Origin: Kitasatospora viridis
Lineage (GTDB): Bacteria; Actinomycetota; Actinomycetes; Streptomycetales; Streptomycetaceae
DNA length: 64,000 bases
Reading direction: 5' to 3'
Assembly: GCF_007829815.1 (NCBI RefSeq)
Contig: NZ_VIWT01000002.1
Span: forward strand, 558,001 to 622,000
Each line of letters opens with the position of its first letter. Within the stretch, counting starts at the first letter, position 1. A model generated the notes under the pieces. It was not told the DNA's origin and searched no databases. It saw nothing but the letters and a program-made list of their open reading frames with translations. The position numbers and the translations under genes are program-made. Of this stretch, positions 33,196 to 41,490 are shown piece by piece.

Positions 33196-33522
33196 ATGCG
33201 CCTTCGACGACTCGCCGGAGCGGGCCTGGCAGCCGTGGCACTCACGGCCACCCTGGCCGCCCCCGCCCAGGCCGGCACCCTCCCCGAGACGGTGACCGCC
33301 ACCGGCTCCCCGGGCGGCGTGGTCGCCCTCTGCCCCGACGGTCTGCACCCGGCCGACTGGAGCATCACCAACGGCGACGGCACTCCGCTCGGCAACGACC
33401 AGCGGTGGGAGTGGACGGTGGTCGGGGACGGCGACAACGGCATCGGCGCCTGGATCGCCCCCTACGACAACTCCCCGCCCCCGCCGCCCAGCATCAGGCT
33501 GACGGTCTTCTGCGACTGCTGA
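33196..33522 (+). CDS. small secreted protein
   Basis: 108 aa. MRLRRLAGAGLAAVALTATLAAPAQAG is a clear Sec signal peptide, leaving about 82 mature residues. One Cys lies early in the mature part (VALCPDG) and two at the very end (VFCDC), so one or more disulfides are likely. AGAGGA precedes the ATG. The frame could be extended upstream but only this start gives a signal peptide. No family recognised; a strong terminator follows. Confidence 0.75.
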   Translation: MRLRRLAGAGLAAVALTATLAAPAQAGTLPETVTATGSPGGVVALCPDGLHPADWSITNGDGTPLGNDQRWEWTVVGDGDNGIGAWIAPYDNSPPPPPSIRLTVFCDC

Positions 33523-33539
33523 CGCGCAGGGTTCAAAGG

Positions 33540-33585
33540 GCCCGCCCGGTCCCGATCCCGCTCGCGCGGGCGGCACCGGGCGGGC
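33540..33585 (+). terminator. stem-loop terminator after the small secreted protein
   Basis: An 11-bp outer stem (GCCCGCCCGGT/ACCGGGCGGGC) encloses an inner CCCGC-TCGC-GCGGG hairpin, 18 bp after the stop. Confidence 0.75.
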
Positions 33586-33677
33586 AGCAGGCCGAGCAAC
33601 TCGGCGCTGCTTACGAAACGCTGACGGCGCGTGGTCGTACCGGGTATTCGGCGACCTCGCGGGGATAGCGTCGCGGC

Positions 33678-34733
33678 ATGGAGATTCTGGTCACCGGCGG
33701 TGCCGGGTTCATCGGTTCGGCGGTTGTGCGGGCGTTGGTCGCGGCGGGGCACGGGGTGCGGGTGTTGGACGCGCTGCTACCGGTGGTCCATCCCTCGGGG
33801 GAGCCGGGGGAGTTGCCGGAGGGGGTCGCGTTCCAGCGGGGTGACGTGCGGGACGCCGGGGCGGTGGAGCAGGCGCTCAAGGGGGTGGACGTGGTGTGCC
33901 ACCAGGCCGCGATGGTGGGCCTGGGGCTCGACTTGAACGACGCGCCCGAGTACGTGGGCTGCAACGACCTGGGGACGTCCGTCCTGCTCGCGGCGATGCA
34001 CCGCACCGGTGTCCGGGGGCTGGTGCTGGCCGGGTCGATGGTGGTCTACGGGGAGGGCTGCTACCGGTGCGCCGAGCACGGGGACGTGGCTCCCGGCCCG
34101 CGCCGGGCCGCCGACCTGGACGCGGGGCAGTTCGAACCGCCCTGCCCGCGGTGCGGTGCCGCGCTGCAGCCGGGGCTGGTGGACGAGCAGGCACCCGGCG
34201 ACCCCCGCAACGTCTACGCGGCCACCAAGTTGGCCCAGGAGCACCTGGCCGCCGCCTGGGCCCGGGCGGCCGGGGCGGCGGTCGTGACGCTCCGGTACCA
34301 CAACGTCTACGGCCCCGGGATGCCCCGCGACACCCCGTACGCCGGAGTGGCCTCCCTGTTCCGCTCGGCGCTGGCCCGGGGCGAGGCGCCCAGGGTCTTC
34401 GAGGACGGCGGGCAGCGCCGGGACTTCGTCCACGTCGACGACGTGGCGGCGGCGAACCTGGCCGCGCTGCACGCGCTGGGCACCCGGCCGCCCGGCAGTG
34501 CGCGGGCGTACAACGTGGGCAGCGGCACCGTCCACACCGTCGGCGAGATGGCCGCCGAACTGGCGGCGGCCCACGGCGGCCCGCCGCCCGTGGTGACCGG
34601 CGAGTACCGGCTCGGCGACGTCCGGCACATCACCGCCGACTCGTCGCGGCTGCGCACGGAGTTGGACTGGCGGCCCCGGGTGTCCTTCCGCGAGGGCATG
34701 GCGGAGTTCGCCGGGGCGCCGCTTCGGGTTTGA
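33678..34733 (+). CDS. dTDP-L-rhamnose 4-epimerase-like NAD-dependent SDR
   Basis: 351 aa extended SDR. NAD-binding TGGAGFIGS is at 6-14 and the catalytic YxxxK at Y180-K184 (NVYAATKLAQEH). Between them lies an insertion with two Cys pairs: C128 and C131 (GCYRCAEHG) and C156 and C159 (PPCPRCGAAL), a zinc-ribbon-like arrangement seen in the dTDP-L-rhamnose 4-epimerase type of enzyme. It would convert dTDP-rhamnose to dTDP-6-deoxy-L-talose for a glycan. Glycosyltransferase and methyltransferase genes lie downstream. A close alternative is another sugar-nucleotide epimerase of unknown substrate. Confidence 0.78.
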   Translation: MEILVTGGAGFIGSAVVRALVAAGHGVRVLDALLPVVHPSGEPGELPEGVAFQRGDVRDAGAVEQALKGVDVVCHQAAMVGLGLDLNDAPEYVGCNDLGTSVLLAAMHRTGVRGLVLAGSMVVYGEGCYRCAEHGDVAPGPRRAADLDAGQFEPPCPRCGAALQPGLVDEQAPGDPRNVYAATKLAQEHLAAAWARAAGAAVVTLRYHNVYGPGMPRDTPYAGVASLFRSALARGEAPRVFEDGGQRRDFVHVDDVAAANLAALHALGTRPPGSARAYNVGSGTVHTVGEMAAELAAAHGGPPPVVTGEYRLGDVRHITADSSRLRTELDWRPRVSFREGMAEFAGAPLRV

Positions 34734-34755
34734 GGCTCAAGTAGTTGACGAACAG

Positions 34756-35142
34756 TCAGATCTGACTGGGCAGCAGAGTCGGATCATGGGGAGTCAGGAG
34801 TTCCCGCAGATCGGCCAGCACCCAGCCCAGCCGCTCGACCCCGGCGCTCAGCCGGCGCAGCTGGGCCGCCGGCTCCGCCGCGCCCGTGCCGGCGCCGCGT
34901 TCGGCCATGTCCTGGAGCGCGGTGCCGACCTCCGCGAGCGGACCGTGCAGGTCCCGCAGGATCCAGGCGATCAGCTCCTGGCGGGAGCGCTCCGCGGTGC
35001 GCGCTCTCAGCAGCGCGGAGGCGGCGGCATCGCCGATCGGACGTGCCGTTGGGGCAAGGGCGCGCTGGCCGTCATGCTGCTGACGTCGGATCGGGGCACC
35101 GCGGTCGCTCGGTCGCATCGTCGCAGTGGTTGGGGTGTGCAT
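34756..35142 (-). CDS. truncated HisKA-like protein (degenerate histidine kinase fragment)
   Basis: 128 aa. RSRQELIAWILRDLHGPLAEVGTALQDMAERG aligns with the HisKA dimerisation helix (RQEL-x-AW-x-SHDLRTPL), but the phospho-accepting His is replaced by Arg (RDLHGPL; a His sits three residues on). No ATPase domain, sensor domain or transmembrane segment is present, and the protein ends at about residue 128. It may be a relic of a histidine kinase or a dimer partner that cannot be phosphorylated. No response regulator is next to it. The start could be ATG at 35142 or 35118. Confidence 0.6.
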   Translation of the reverse strand: MHTPTTATMRPSDRGAPIRRQQHDGQRALAPTARPIGDAAASALLRARTAERSRQELIAWILRDLHGPLAEVGTALQDMAERGAGTGAAEPAAQLRRLSAGVERLGWVLADLRELLTPHDPTLLPSQI

Positions 35143-35267
35143 CACCCGGACGACGATAGGAGCAGGCGGACCGCCAACAGCACCGGCCACGGGCCGCGTT
35201 CGAGTTCCGTAAGATCCGCCGGACACAGCGCGACCAGCGGTATCCGGAGGACGACACGTAGGACTTT

Positions 35268-35297
35268 CGTAAGGTGCCGCTGCGCCTTCCGGCGGCC
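35268..35297 (+). promoter_or_regulatory. 30-bp shared promoter element, copy A
   Basis: CGTAAGG, three variable bases, then CGCTGCGCCT-T-CCGGCGGCC ends 15 bp before the glycosyltransferase start. The same element, with 26 of 30 bases identical, occurs before the molybdopterin oxidoreductase (38851-38880). TTCCGTAAG occurs again at 35204-35212 without the second half. Confidence 0.6.
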
Positions 35298-35311
35298 GCG
35301 CTGCCGTTAGC

Positions 35312-36655
35312 GTGACGAGCGTGACCTCACTCTTCTCCCCGTCTGTCGACGTGGTGCTGCCTTGCCTTGACGAAGCGTCGGCGCTGCCGTGGGTGCTCGG
35401 CCGGATCCCCGCGGGTTGGCGGGCGATCGTCGTGGACAACGGCTCCCGGGACGGCTCCGCGGAGCTCGCCCGCTCGCTGGGGGCGACCGTCGTCGAGGAG
35501 CCCCGGCGGGGCTTCGGCGCGGCCTGCCACGCGGGGCTGCTGGCGGCGACCGCCGACCTGGTGTGCTTCCTGGACTGCGACGGCTCGCTCGACCCCGCCC
35601 AACTCCCCAGGGTGACCGGGCCGGTGACCGGGGGCACGGCGGACCTCGTGCTCGGGCGCCGCCGTCCCGTCTCGGTGGGTGCCTGGCCGGCGCACGCCCG
35701 TCTGGCCAATGCGGTGCTGGCCCGGCGGCTGCGGGCCCGGACCGGGGCGCCGTTGCACGACCTCGGGCCGATGCGGGCCGCGCGCCGTGAGCGGCTGCTC
35801 GCGCTGGGGCTGGGCGACCGGCGCTCGGGCTACCCGCTGGAGATGGTGCTCGCCGCCTCGGCGGCGGGGATGCGGATCACCGAGACGCCGGTCGACTACC
35901 TCCCGCGCTCCGGCCGCTCCAAGGTGACCGGCACCGTGCGCGGCACCCGCCAGGCCGTGCGCGACATGCGCGCGGTGCTCGCCGCCCCGCCGCCGACCCT
36001 GCTGGTGATCGCCAAGGCGCCGGTGCCGGGCCGGGTGAAGACCCGGCTGACCCCGCCCTGCACGCCCGAGCAGGCCGCCGCGCTGGCCGAGGCCGCGCTG
36101 ACCGACACCTTGGAGACGCTGTCCGCCGTGCCCGCCGGGCGCCGACTGCTGGTGCTGGACGGTGCACCGGGCAGCTGGCTGCCGCCCGGCTGGCAGGTGG
36201 TGCCGCAGGCCGGCGGCGGGCTGGACGAACGCCTCGCGGCGGCCTTCGCGCACGCCGCCCGGCTGGCGCCCGACGCCCCTGCCCTGCTGGTCGGGATGGA
36301 CACCCCGCAGCTGACCGCACAGGCGCTGGCCGAGCCGCTCGCCGCGGCCCACCGGGCCGGGGTGGACGCCTGGTACGGGCCGGCGGCCGACGGCGGCTTC
36401 TGGGCGCTCGGCCTGGCCAGGCCGACGGAGCGGCTGGCCGCCCGGCTGCTGCTGGGCGTCCCGATGTCGGACCCCGGCACCGGCACCGCGCTGCTCGGCC
36501 GGCTGGCCGAACAGGGTCTGACGGTCAGTCAACTGCCGCAGCTCACCGATGTGGACACCGTTCGGGACGCCCACGAGGTCGCGGCCGCCGCGCCGGGCAG
36601 CCGGTTCGCCGCCCGTCTGCGCTCGATCGCGCTGACCCCGGAGGTGACGGGGTGA
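35312..36655 (+). CDS. GT2 glycosyltransferase fused to DUF2064
   Basis: 447 aa. Residues 1 to about 215 are a GT-A glycosyltransferase family 2 domain (VDVVLPCLDEASALPWVL, CFLDCDGSLDP as the DxD-like metal site). The rest is a DUF2064/TIGR04282-type nucleotidyl-binding domain (LLVIAKAPVPGRVKTRLTPP, LLVGMDTPQLT, GPAADGGFWALGL), often joined to this kind of transferase. It probably builds a polyprenyl-linked or modified sugar in the cytosol. GTG at 35312 or 35321. It is followed by a methyltransferase with a GTGA overlap. Confidence 0.85.
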   Translation: MTSVTSLFSPSVDVVLPCLDEASALPWVLGRIPAGWRAIVVDNGSRDGSAELARSLGATVVEEPRRGFGAACHAGLLAATADLVCFLDCDGSLDPAQLPRVTGPVTGGTADLVLGRRRPVSVGAWPAHARLANAVLARRLRARTGAPLHDLGPMRAARRERLLALGLGDRRSGYPLEMVLAASAAGMRITETPVDYLPRSGRSKVTGTVRGTRQAVRDMRAVLAAPPPTLLVIAKAPVPGRVKTRLTPPCTPEQAAALAEAALTDTLETLSAVPAGRRLLVLDGAPGSWLPPGWQVVPQAGGGLDERLAAAFAHAARLAPDAPALLVGMDTPQLTAQALAEPLAAAHRAGVDAWYGPAADGGFWALGLARPTERLAARLLLGVPMSDPGTGTALLGRLAEQGLTVSQLPQLTDVDTVRDAHEVAAAAPGSRFAARLRSIALTPEVTG

Positions 36656-37317
36656 CCCGCACCGCCGCCTGGGTCGACGACCCGTTCGCCGAGGCGGTCC
36701 GCACCGGGCGCGGCCCGCTCTGGCTGCGGCGCGGCGACGGCGGGCGGATCCGGCTCGACGTCGAGCGCTGGTGCGCGCCCGCCGCGGGTGCGGACCTCGG
36801 CCTGCTGCAACGCTGCACCCGGCTGGCCGCGCCGGTGCTCGACCTCGGCTGCGGCCCAGGGCGGCTGGTGGCCGCGCTGCTCGAACTCGGCGTGCCCGCG
36901 CTCGGCGTCGACGTCACCGGCGCGGCCGTCGCGCGCACCCGCCGGCTCGGCGGCCCGGCGCTGTCCCGCTCGGTGTTCGACCGGCTGCCCGCCGAGGGCC
37001 GCTGGGGCGGCGCGCTGCTGGCGGACGGGAACCTGGGCATCGGCGGCGATCCGGCCGCACTGCTCCGGCGTGGAGCCGAACTCCTGGCCTCAGACGGGGT
37101 GTTGCTGGTCGAGGTGGAGCCGCAGGACACCGACGAGCGCTGCACGGTGCGGGTCGAGGGGCCGGACGGCAGGCTCGGGCCGCCGTTCACCTGGGCCCGC
37201 CTGGGCGCGGACGCCGCCGCCCGGCGGGCCCGGGCGGCCGGACTCGCCGAGTCGGAGCGGTGGACCTCGCACGGCCGGTGTTTCCTCGCCCTGCGCAAGG
37301 CGTTCCGCCCGCGGTGA
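36652..37317 (+). CDS. class I SAM-dependent methyltransferase
   Basis: 221 aa. SAM-binding motif I is VLDLGCGPGRLVAALLELG (near 64), followed by GVDVTGAAVA as the acidic loop. It starts at GTG 36652 overlapping the GT2 stop, so it is co-translated. The substrate is unknown; the coupling suggests it acts on the product of the upstream glycosyltransferase. Confidence 0.82.
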   Translation: MTRTAAWVDDPFAEAVRTGRGPLWLRRGDGGRIRLDVERWCAPAAGADLGLLQRCTRLAAPVLDLGCGPGRLVAALLELGVPALGVDVTGAAVARTRRLGGPALSRSVFDRLPAEGRWGGALLADGNLGIGGDPAALLRRGAELLASDGVLLVEVEPQDTDERCTVRVEGPDGRLGPPFTWARLGADAAARRARAAGLAESERWTSHGRCFLALRKAFRPR

Positions 37318-37325
37318 CGCCCCGG

Positions 37326-37358
37326 GCGCGGGGGCCGGGGTTAGCCCGGCCCCCGCGC
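37326..37358. terminator. bidirectional terminator
   Basis: A perfect 14-bp stem around a GTTAG loop lies directly between the converging methyltransferase and membrane glycosyltransferase genes; its right edge touches the latter's stop codon. Confidence 0.85.
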
Positions 37359-38789
37359 TCAGGTCAGCACTGCCGGCCGGTCCTCCCGCTCCTGCTGCTC
37401 GTCCCGCTGGTTCCTACGGCTGGCGGCCAGTCCTGCGAAGCACCAGCGCACCAGCGCGCCCGCCAGGACGAAGCCCAAGGCCGCGCCGTAGGCGTCCTGT
37501 TGGACCTCGTCGCCGCCCAGCAGGTACAGCACCTGGCCGGCCGCCGGCACGGCGAGCCACTCCCAGCGCCCGTCGAGCGCGACCAGCGCCACCACCAGCA
37601 GCCCGTACCACGGGTAGCTCGGCGCGACCACCAGCAGCGCAGTGCCGGTGACCAGCAGCGCCCCGCCCCACGGCCGGTCCGGATCGCCGCCGCGGAGCAC
37701 CCGCAGCACGACGGCACCCAGCACCAGCGCCGCCCCCCAGGGCGCGAGCCGGTCGGGCAGCACCATCCGCAGCAGTCCGAACCGCTCGACGTGGGCCTGG
37801 TCGTAGCCCTCCTCCCGCAGGTAGCCGGGCAGGTAGCCCACCACCCCGGCGCCGGACAGCGCCACGTACGGCAGGTAGGCGAGCGCGAAGGCCGCCACCG
37901 CCGACCCCAACAGCGCAGCGGCCCGCCGGAGTTCACTCCCGCTCGGGTGGCGCCGTGGGAACCCTGCGAGCACACCGGACAGTGCGCCCGGCAGGGCCAG
38001 GGCCGGCAGCAGCTTCGTGGAGACGGCCGCGCCGAGCAGCGCGCCACCCACAGCGGCCCGCCGCCGGACCGCGCAGCCGAGGCCCGCGACCATCAACAGC
38101 GCACCGAGGGTGTCGACATGGGCGTCGTTCACCGACCACACGGCGATCCCCGGGAACCAGCCCCACAGCGCCGCCCGCCACCGCCTGCGCCCGACCAGCA
38201 GCAGCGCCCCCGTGGTGGCCACCGCCAGCAGCGCCCCGGCGGCCTGCACCCCGCGCACGCCCCGGCCGAGGGGGTGCACGGCGAGGAACCACGCCTCGGC
38301 GACGGGCGGGTAGATGGTGTGCACGGCGGGGCGGTTGATCCGGGTGCAGGCGCCGTCGGCCGTCCGGCGCTCGTCCCACTCCGTGCACGCCGTCCCGGCC
38401 GTCCCGGTCGGGAAGAGGCCCGGATCGCGCAGCCGGGCCAGCGCCGGGTCCTCGGGGGAGTAGCGGTACGGCGAGATGCCGGCCGCCTGGACCCGGCCGT
38501 CCCAGACGTAGCGGTAGGCGTCGTCGCTGGTGCGCGGCGGGGTGAGCAGGCCCACGGCGGCGACGGCGACGCTGCCCGCCAGGACCAGCGGGACGGTGAG
38601 CCTGGCCGGCACCCGGCGCAGCAGCAGGACGGCGAGGGCGAACAGCGCGGTGTCCAGGGCGTACCAGTCGCACAGCGGCAGGCCGTGGGCGAGCCGCGGG
38701 CCGCCGGTGAGGGTGCCGGCCAGCGCGGCCAGCAGGCCGAGCAGGGCCAGCAGGGTGAGGACACAGGGCAGGACGGTTCGGGTGAGCAC
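37359..38789 (-). CDS. polytopic membrane glycosyltransferase (GT87/mannosyltransferase-like)
   Basis: 476 aa with about ten or more transmembrane helices. The stretch TSDDAYRYVWDGRVQAAGISPYRY contains the acidic pair (SDDAYRY) of GT-C fold enzymes, with a likely extracytoplasmic loop after it; NDAHVDTLGALLMVAG is the second conserved loop. GT-C enzymes use polyprenyl-phosphate sugars on the outer face of the membrane. Start GTG at 38789 with a G-rich upstream site. Its neighbours make it part of an envelope glycan or lipid locus. Confidence 0.78.
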   Translation of the reverse strand: MLTRTVLPCVLTLLALLGLLAALAGTLTGGPRLAHGLPLCDWYALDTALFALAVLLLRRVPARLTVPLVLAGSVAVAAVGLLTPPRTSDDAYRYVWDGRVQAAGISPYRYSPEDPALARLRDPGLFPTGTAGTACTEWDERRTADGACTRINRPAVHTIYPPVAEAWFLAVHPLGRGVRGVQAAGALLAVATTGALLLVGRRRWRAALWGWFPGIAVWSVNDAHVDTLGALLMVAGLGCAVRRRAAVGGALLGAAVSTKLLPALALPGALSGVLAGFPRRHPSGSELRRAAALLGSAVAAFALAYLPYVALSGAGVVGYLPGYLREEGYDQAHVERFGLLRMVLPDRLAPWGAALVLGAVVLRVLRGGDPDRPWGGALLVTGTALLVVAPSYPWYGLLVVALVALDGRWEWLAVPAAGQVLYLLGGDEVQQDAYGAALGFVLAGALVRWCFAGLAASRRNQRDEQQEREDRPAVLT

Positions 38790-38850
38790 GCGCCCACCCT
38801 GCCACCGGGCGTCGGCCGTCCACCGCAGGGCGGCCGTGCCGTTCGGATTC

Positions 38851-38880
38851 CGTAAGGGTTCGCTGCGCCTCCCGGCGGCC
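38851..38880 (+). promoter_or_regulatory. 30-bp shared promoter element, copy B
   Basis: CGTAAGG-N3-CGCTGCGCCTCCCGGCGGCC, ending 21 bp before the GTG of the molybdopterin oxidoreductase. It matches copy A (35268-35297) in all positions except the N3 and one T/C. Confidence 0.6.
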
Positions 38881-38901
38881 CGCAGGCGCTTCGATGGAGA
38901 G

Positions 38902-40104
38902 GTGCGATCCCGAACTCCCGGCGCCCGTCGCCGTTCCCGCTTCCGCCTCCCGCTCCCGCCCCACCTTCCGCCGCTGCCGCGCCTGCCGGCTCCGCCGCGG
39001 GTCGGCCCGTTCCGCGAGGGCGCGTTCCGCTCCCCGCTGCACGAGCCGCGCACCGCGGTCGTGCTCGGCCGGTGGCTCGGCGCGGCGCTGCTGACCTGCT
39101 TCCTGACGGGCCTGTGCAGCCACCTGCTGCAGGACCCGCCGTCCTGGCTGGCCGGCCGGCTGCCCAGCCGGCCGGTCCACGGGTACCAGGTCACCCAGGG
39201 CCTGCACGTGATCAGCGGCATCGCGGCGATCCCGCTCGTCGGCGCCAAGCTCTGGACGGTCTACCCGCGGCTCTTCGAGTGGCCGCCGGTGCGCGGCGTG
39301 CTGCACGCGCTGGAACGGCTCGGCATCGCCGTGCTGGTCGCGGCGACGCTGCTGGAGCTGTTCACCGGGCTGTTGAACACCCTCCAGTGGTACCCGTGGC
39401 CGTTCCCGTTCCGGCAGACCCACTTCTGGCTCGGCTGGCTGGCCACCGGCGGCCTGCTGGTGCACGTGGCGGTCAAGGCCCCGCTGATCGTCCGTCACTG
39501 GTGGCGCGTCGCACCGGGATTGGCGCAGCGCCGGGCCTTCCTGGGCGCGGTCGCCTCCGCGGTCGGCGTGGTCACCCTCACCACGGCCGGGCAGAGCGTG
39601 CCCTGGCTGCGCCCGCTGGACCTGCTGGCGCCGCGCCGCCCCGACCTCGGCCCGCAGCACCTGCCGGTCAACCGCACCGCCGAGCAGGCCGGCACCGGCA
39701 CCGTCCCGCCGGGTTGGCAGCTGCTGGTGGACGGCCCCCGGCCGTACCGGCTGACCCTCGATCAGCTGAGGGAACTCCCGCAGCACGAAGTCGAGTTGCC
39801 GATCGCCTGCGTGGAGGGCTGGAGCGCGACGGCGCGCTGGTCGGGCGTCCGGGTCTCCGACCTGCTGGCCCGGGCGGGCGCACCGCCCGGCGCCGCCGTG
39901 CGGGTCACCTCCCTGGAGGCGGACGGGCCCTACCGGGTCATGGAGATGCCCGCCCCGTACGCGGCCGATCCGCTGACCCTGCTCGCGCTGCGGGTCAACG
40001 GCGAGGTGCTGGACGCCGACCACGGCTTCCCGGCACGGATCATCGCGCCGAACCGCCCCGGGGTGCTGCAGACCAAATGGGTCGCCCGACTGGAGGTGCT
40101 GTGA
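38902..40104 (+). CDS. membrane-anchored molybdopterin-dependent oxidoreductase
   Basis: 400 aa. After a basic, Pro-rich N-terminus there are about four transmembrane segments with His residues (cytochrome b-like: TQGLHVISGIAAIPLVGAKLW, TLLELFTGLLNTLQ, THFWLGWLATGGLLVHVAVK), then a sulfite-oxidase-type molybdopterin domain. The Mo-ligand Cys is in LPIACVEGWSATARWSG (near 302), followed by VTSLEADGPYR and LALRVNGEVLDADHGFPARIIAPN. It looks like a periplasm-facing Moco enzyme with its own electron-carrying membrane domain, substrate unknown. GTG at 38902 is picked by its spacing to GGAG. It overlaps the next gene (TGATG). Confidence 0.82.
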   Translation: MRSRTPGARRRSRFRLPLPPHLPPLPRLPAPPRVGPFREGAFRSPLHEPRTAVVLGRWLGAALLTCFLTGLCSHLLQDPPSWLAGRLPSRPVHGYQVTQGLHVISGIAAIPLVGAKLWTVYPRLFEWPPVRGVLHALERLGIAVLVAATLLELFTGLLNTLQWYPWPFPFRQTHFWLGWLATGGLLVHVAVKAPLIVRHWWRVAPGLAQRRAFLGAVASAVGVVTLTTAGQSVPWLRPLDLLAPRRPDLGPQHLPVNRTAEQAGTGTVPPGWQLLVDGPRPYRLTLDQLRELPQHEVELPIACVEGWSATARWSGVRVSDLLARAGAPPGAAVRVTSLEADGPYRVMEMPAPYAADPLTLLALRVNGEVLDADHGFPARIIAPNRPGVLQTKWVARLEVL

Positions 40105-40577
40105 TGGCCCGGCTGCTGCGCGCCGCCCTGCTGGTGGCCGGACTCGGCGTCCTGGGGTACGGCGGGTACGGGTTCCTCACCGACCCCTACATCACCGATC
40201 CGGTGAGTGTGCTGGTCTGGGCGGGCGGGGCGCTGGTGGTGCACGACGGGTGGTGGCTGCCGCTGGTCTGCCTGGTGGGTGCCTGCGCGGTGCGCGGACC
40301 GGTGCTGCGCTGGTGGCTGATCGTCGCGGCCGCCGTCACCGCCGTCGGCCTGCCCGCGGTGCTGCGCGCCGGCATGCCGCGGGTCAACCGGACCGTGCTG
40401 CCCCTGCCCTACCTGCGGAACCTGGTGCTGGTCCTGGCGGCCACCGCCGGGCTCGCGCTGATCGTCGCGCTGGCCCGGCGGTGGCGCGGTGCCCGGGGCG
40501 GAGTCAGTCGCCGGGCAGGCCCGCAAACCCCGTCGTCAGGCCGTCCAGCGCGTGGCCGCAAGGGCAGTCGCGAGTGA
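40104..40577 (+). CDS. small membrane protein coupled to the molybdopterin oxidoreductase
   Basis: 157 aa with about four hydrophobic segments (RAALLVAGLGVLGYGGYGF, LVWAGGALVVHDGWW, LVCLVGACAVRGPVLRWWLIVAAAV, NLVLVLAATAGLALIVALA). Its ATG shares a base with the stop of the oxidoreductase. No family recognised; it may be a membrane partner of that enzyme. The 3' end overlaps the convergent MTA phosphorylase gene by 74 bp. Confidence 0.72.
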   Translation: MARLLRAALLVAGLGVLGYGGYGFLTDPYITDPVSVLVWAGGALVVHDGWWLPLVCLVGACAVRGPVLRWWLIVAAAVTAVGLPAVLRAGMPRVNRTVLPLPYLRNLVLVLAATAGLALIVALARRWRGARGGVSRRAGPQTPSSGRPARGRKGSRE

Positions 40578-41370
40578 CCGGCAGCTGCTCCAGGGCCTTG
40601 AACAGGACGGTGCGCAGCCGGTCCACGTTGCGCGCGAAGACCTCCAGCACCTCGGTGTGGGTCACGCCCGCGCCGCTCTCCACACCCGCGTCCAGGTCGG
40701 TCACCAGCGCCAAGGAGGTGTAGCAGAGGGCCAGTTCGCGGGCGAGGACGGCCTCCGGGTGGCCGGTCATGCCGACCACCGACCACCCGGAGGCGGTGAA
40801 CCAGCGGGACTCGGCGCGGGTGGAGAACCGCGGCCCCTCGATCACCACCAGGGTGCCGCCGTCCACCGGCTCCCAGGCGGTGTCCCGCGCCGCCGCCAGC
40901 GCGGCGCGGCGCCCGGCGGGGCAGTACGGGTCGGCCATCGACACGTGCACGACCCCCGGCACCTCCCCGCCGGGCAGCGGCACGCCGTCGTAGTAGGTCT
41001 GCGGCCGGTCCGAGGTGCGGTCGACGAACTGGTCGGGCACCAGCAGGGTGCCCGGCCCGTACTCCGGGCGCAGGCCGCCGACCGCACACGGCGCGAGCAC
41101 CTGGCGAACGCCCAGGGAGCGCAGCGCCCACAGGTTGGCGCGGTAGTTGATCCGGTGCGGCGCCAGCGTGTGCCCGCGGCCGTGCCGGGGCAGGAAGGCG
41201 ACCCGGCGCCCGGCGACCTCGCCGAGGAAGAGCGAGTCGCTGGGCGGCCCGTAGGGCGTGTCGACGCTGACCTCGGTCACGTCGTCCAGCAGCGCGTACA
41301 GGCCCGAGCCGCCGATCACTCCGAGGGGCGCCTGCGGTGTCTGATGCTCCGTCAACTGATGTTCCGTCAT
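40504..41370 (-). CDS. mtnP: S-methyl-5'-thioadenosine phosphorylase
   Basis: 288 aa from the ATG at 41370 (GAAGG upstream). LGVIGGSGLY, LPRHGRGHTLAPHRINYRAN, VIEGPRFSTRAESRWF and VGMTGHPEAVLARELALCY are the phosphate-, methylthioribose- and adenine-site motifs of the PNP/MTAP family. It splits methylthioadenosine, the by-product of polyamine and other SAM reactions, to adenine and methylthioribose-1-phosphate in methionine salvage. The AHP-R-N-Y motif set favours MTAP over purine nucleoside phosphorylase. Confidence 0.9.
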   Translation of the reverse strand: MTEHQLTEHQTPQAPLGVIGGSGLYALLDDVTEVSVDTPYGPPSDSLFLGEVAGRRVAFLPRHGRGHTLAPHRINYRANLWALRSLGVRQVLAPCAVGGLRPEYGPGTLLVPDQFVDRTSDRPQTYYDGVPLPGGEVPGVVHVSMADPYCPAGRRAALAAARDTAWEPVDGGTLVVIEGPRFSTRAESRWFTASGWSVVGMTGHPEAVLARELALCYTSLALVTDLDAGVESGAGVTHTEVLEVFARNVDRLRTVLFKALEQLPVTRDCPCGHALDGLTTGFAGLPGD

Positions 41371-41490
41371 GTCTTTTGCCTTCGTCTCACTGCTCAGGGG
41401 TGGCACCGTCACCCTAGGTGGCACACGTGCCGGGGTCGGCGCGACTCGGCCTTACGATTCGCGAACGTCGTCCGGCGGTCCCTGGCGGAA

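Noticed and set aside
30583..33576. 997-codon minus-strand frame across the SulP and PstS-like genes
   Set aside because: Gly/Ala/Arg-rich shadow; it would overlap two well-supported genes.
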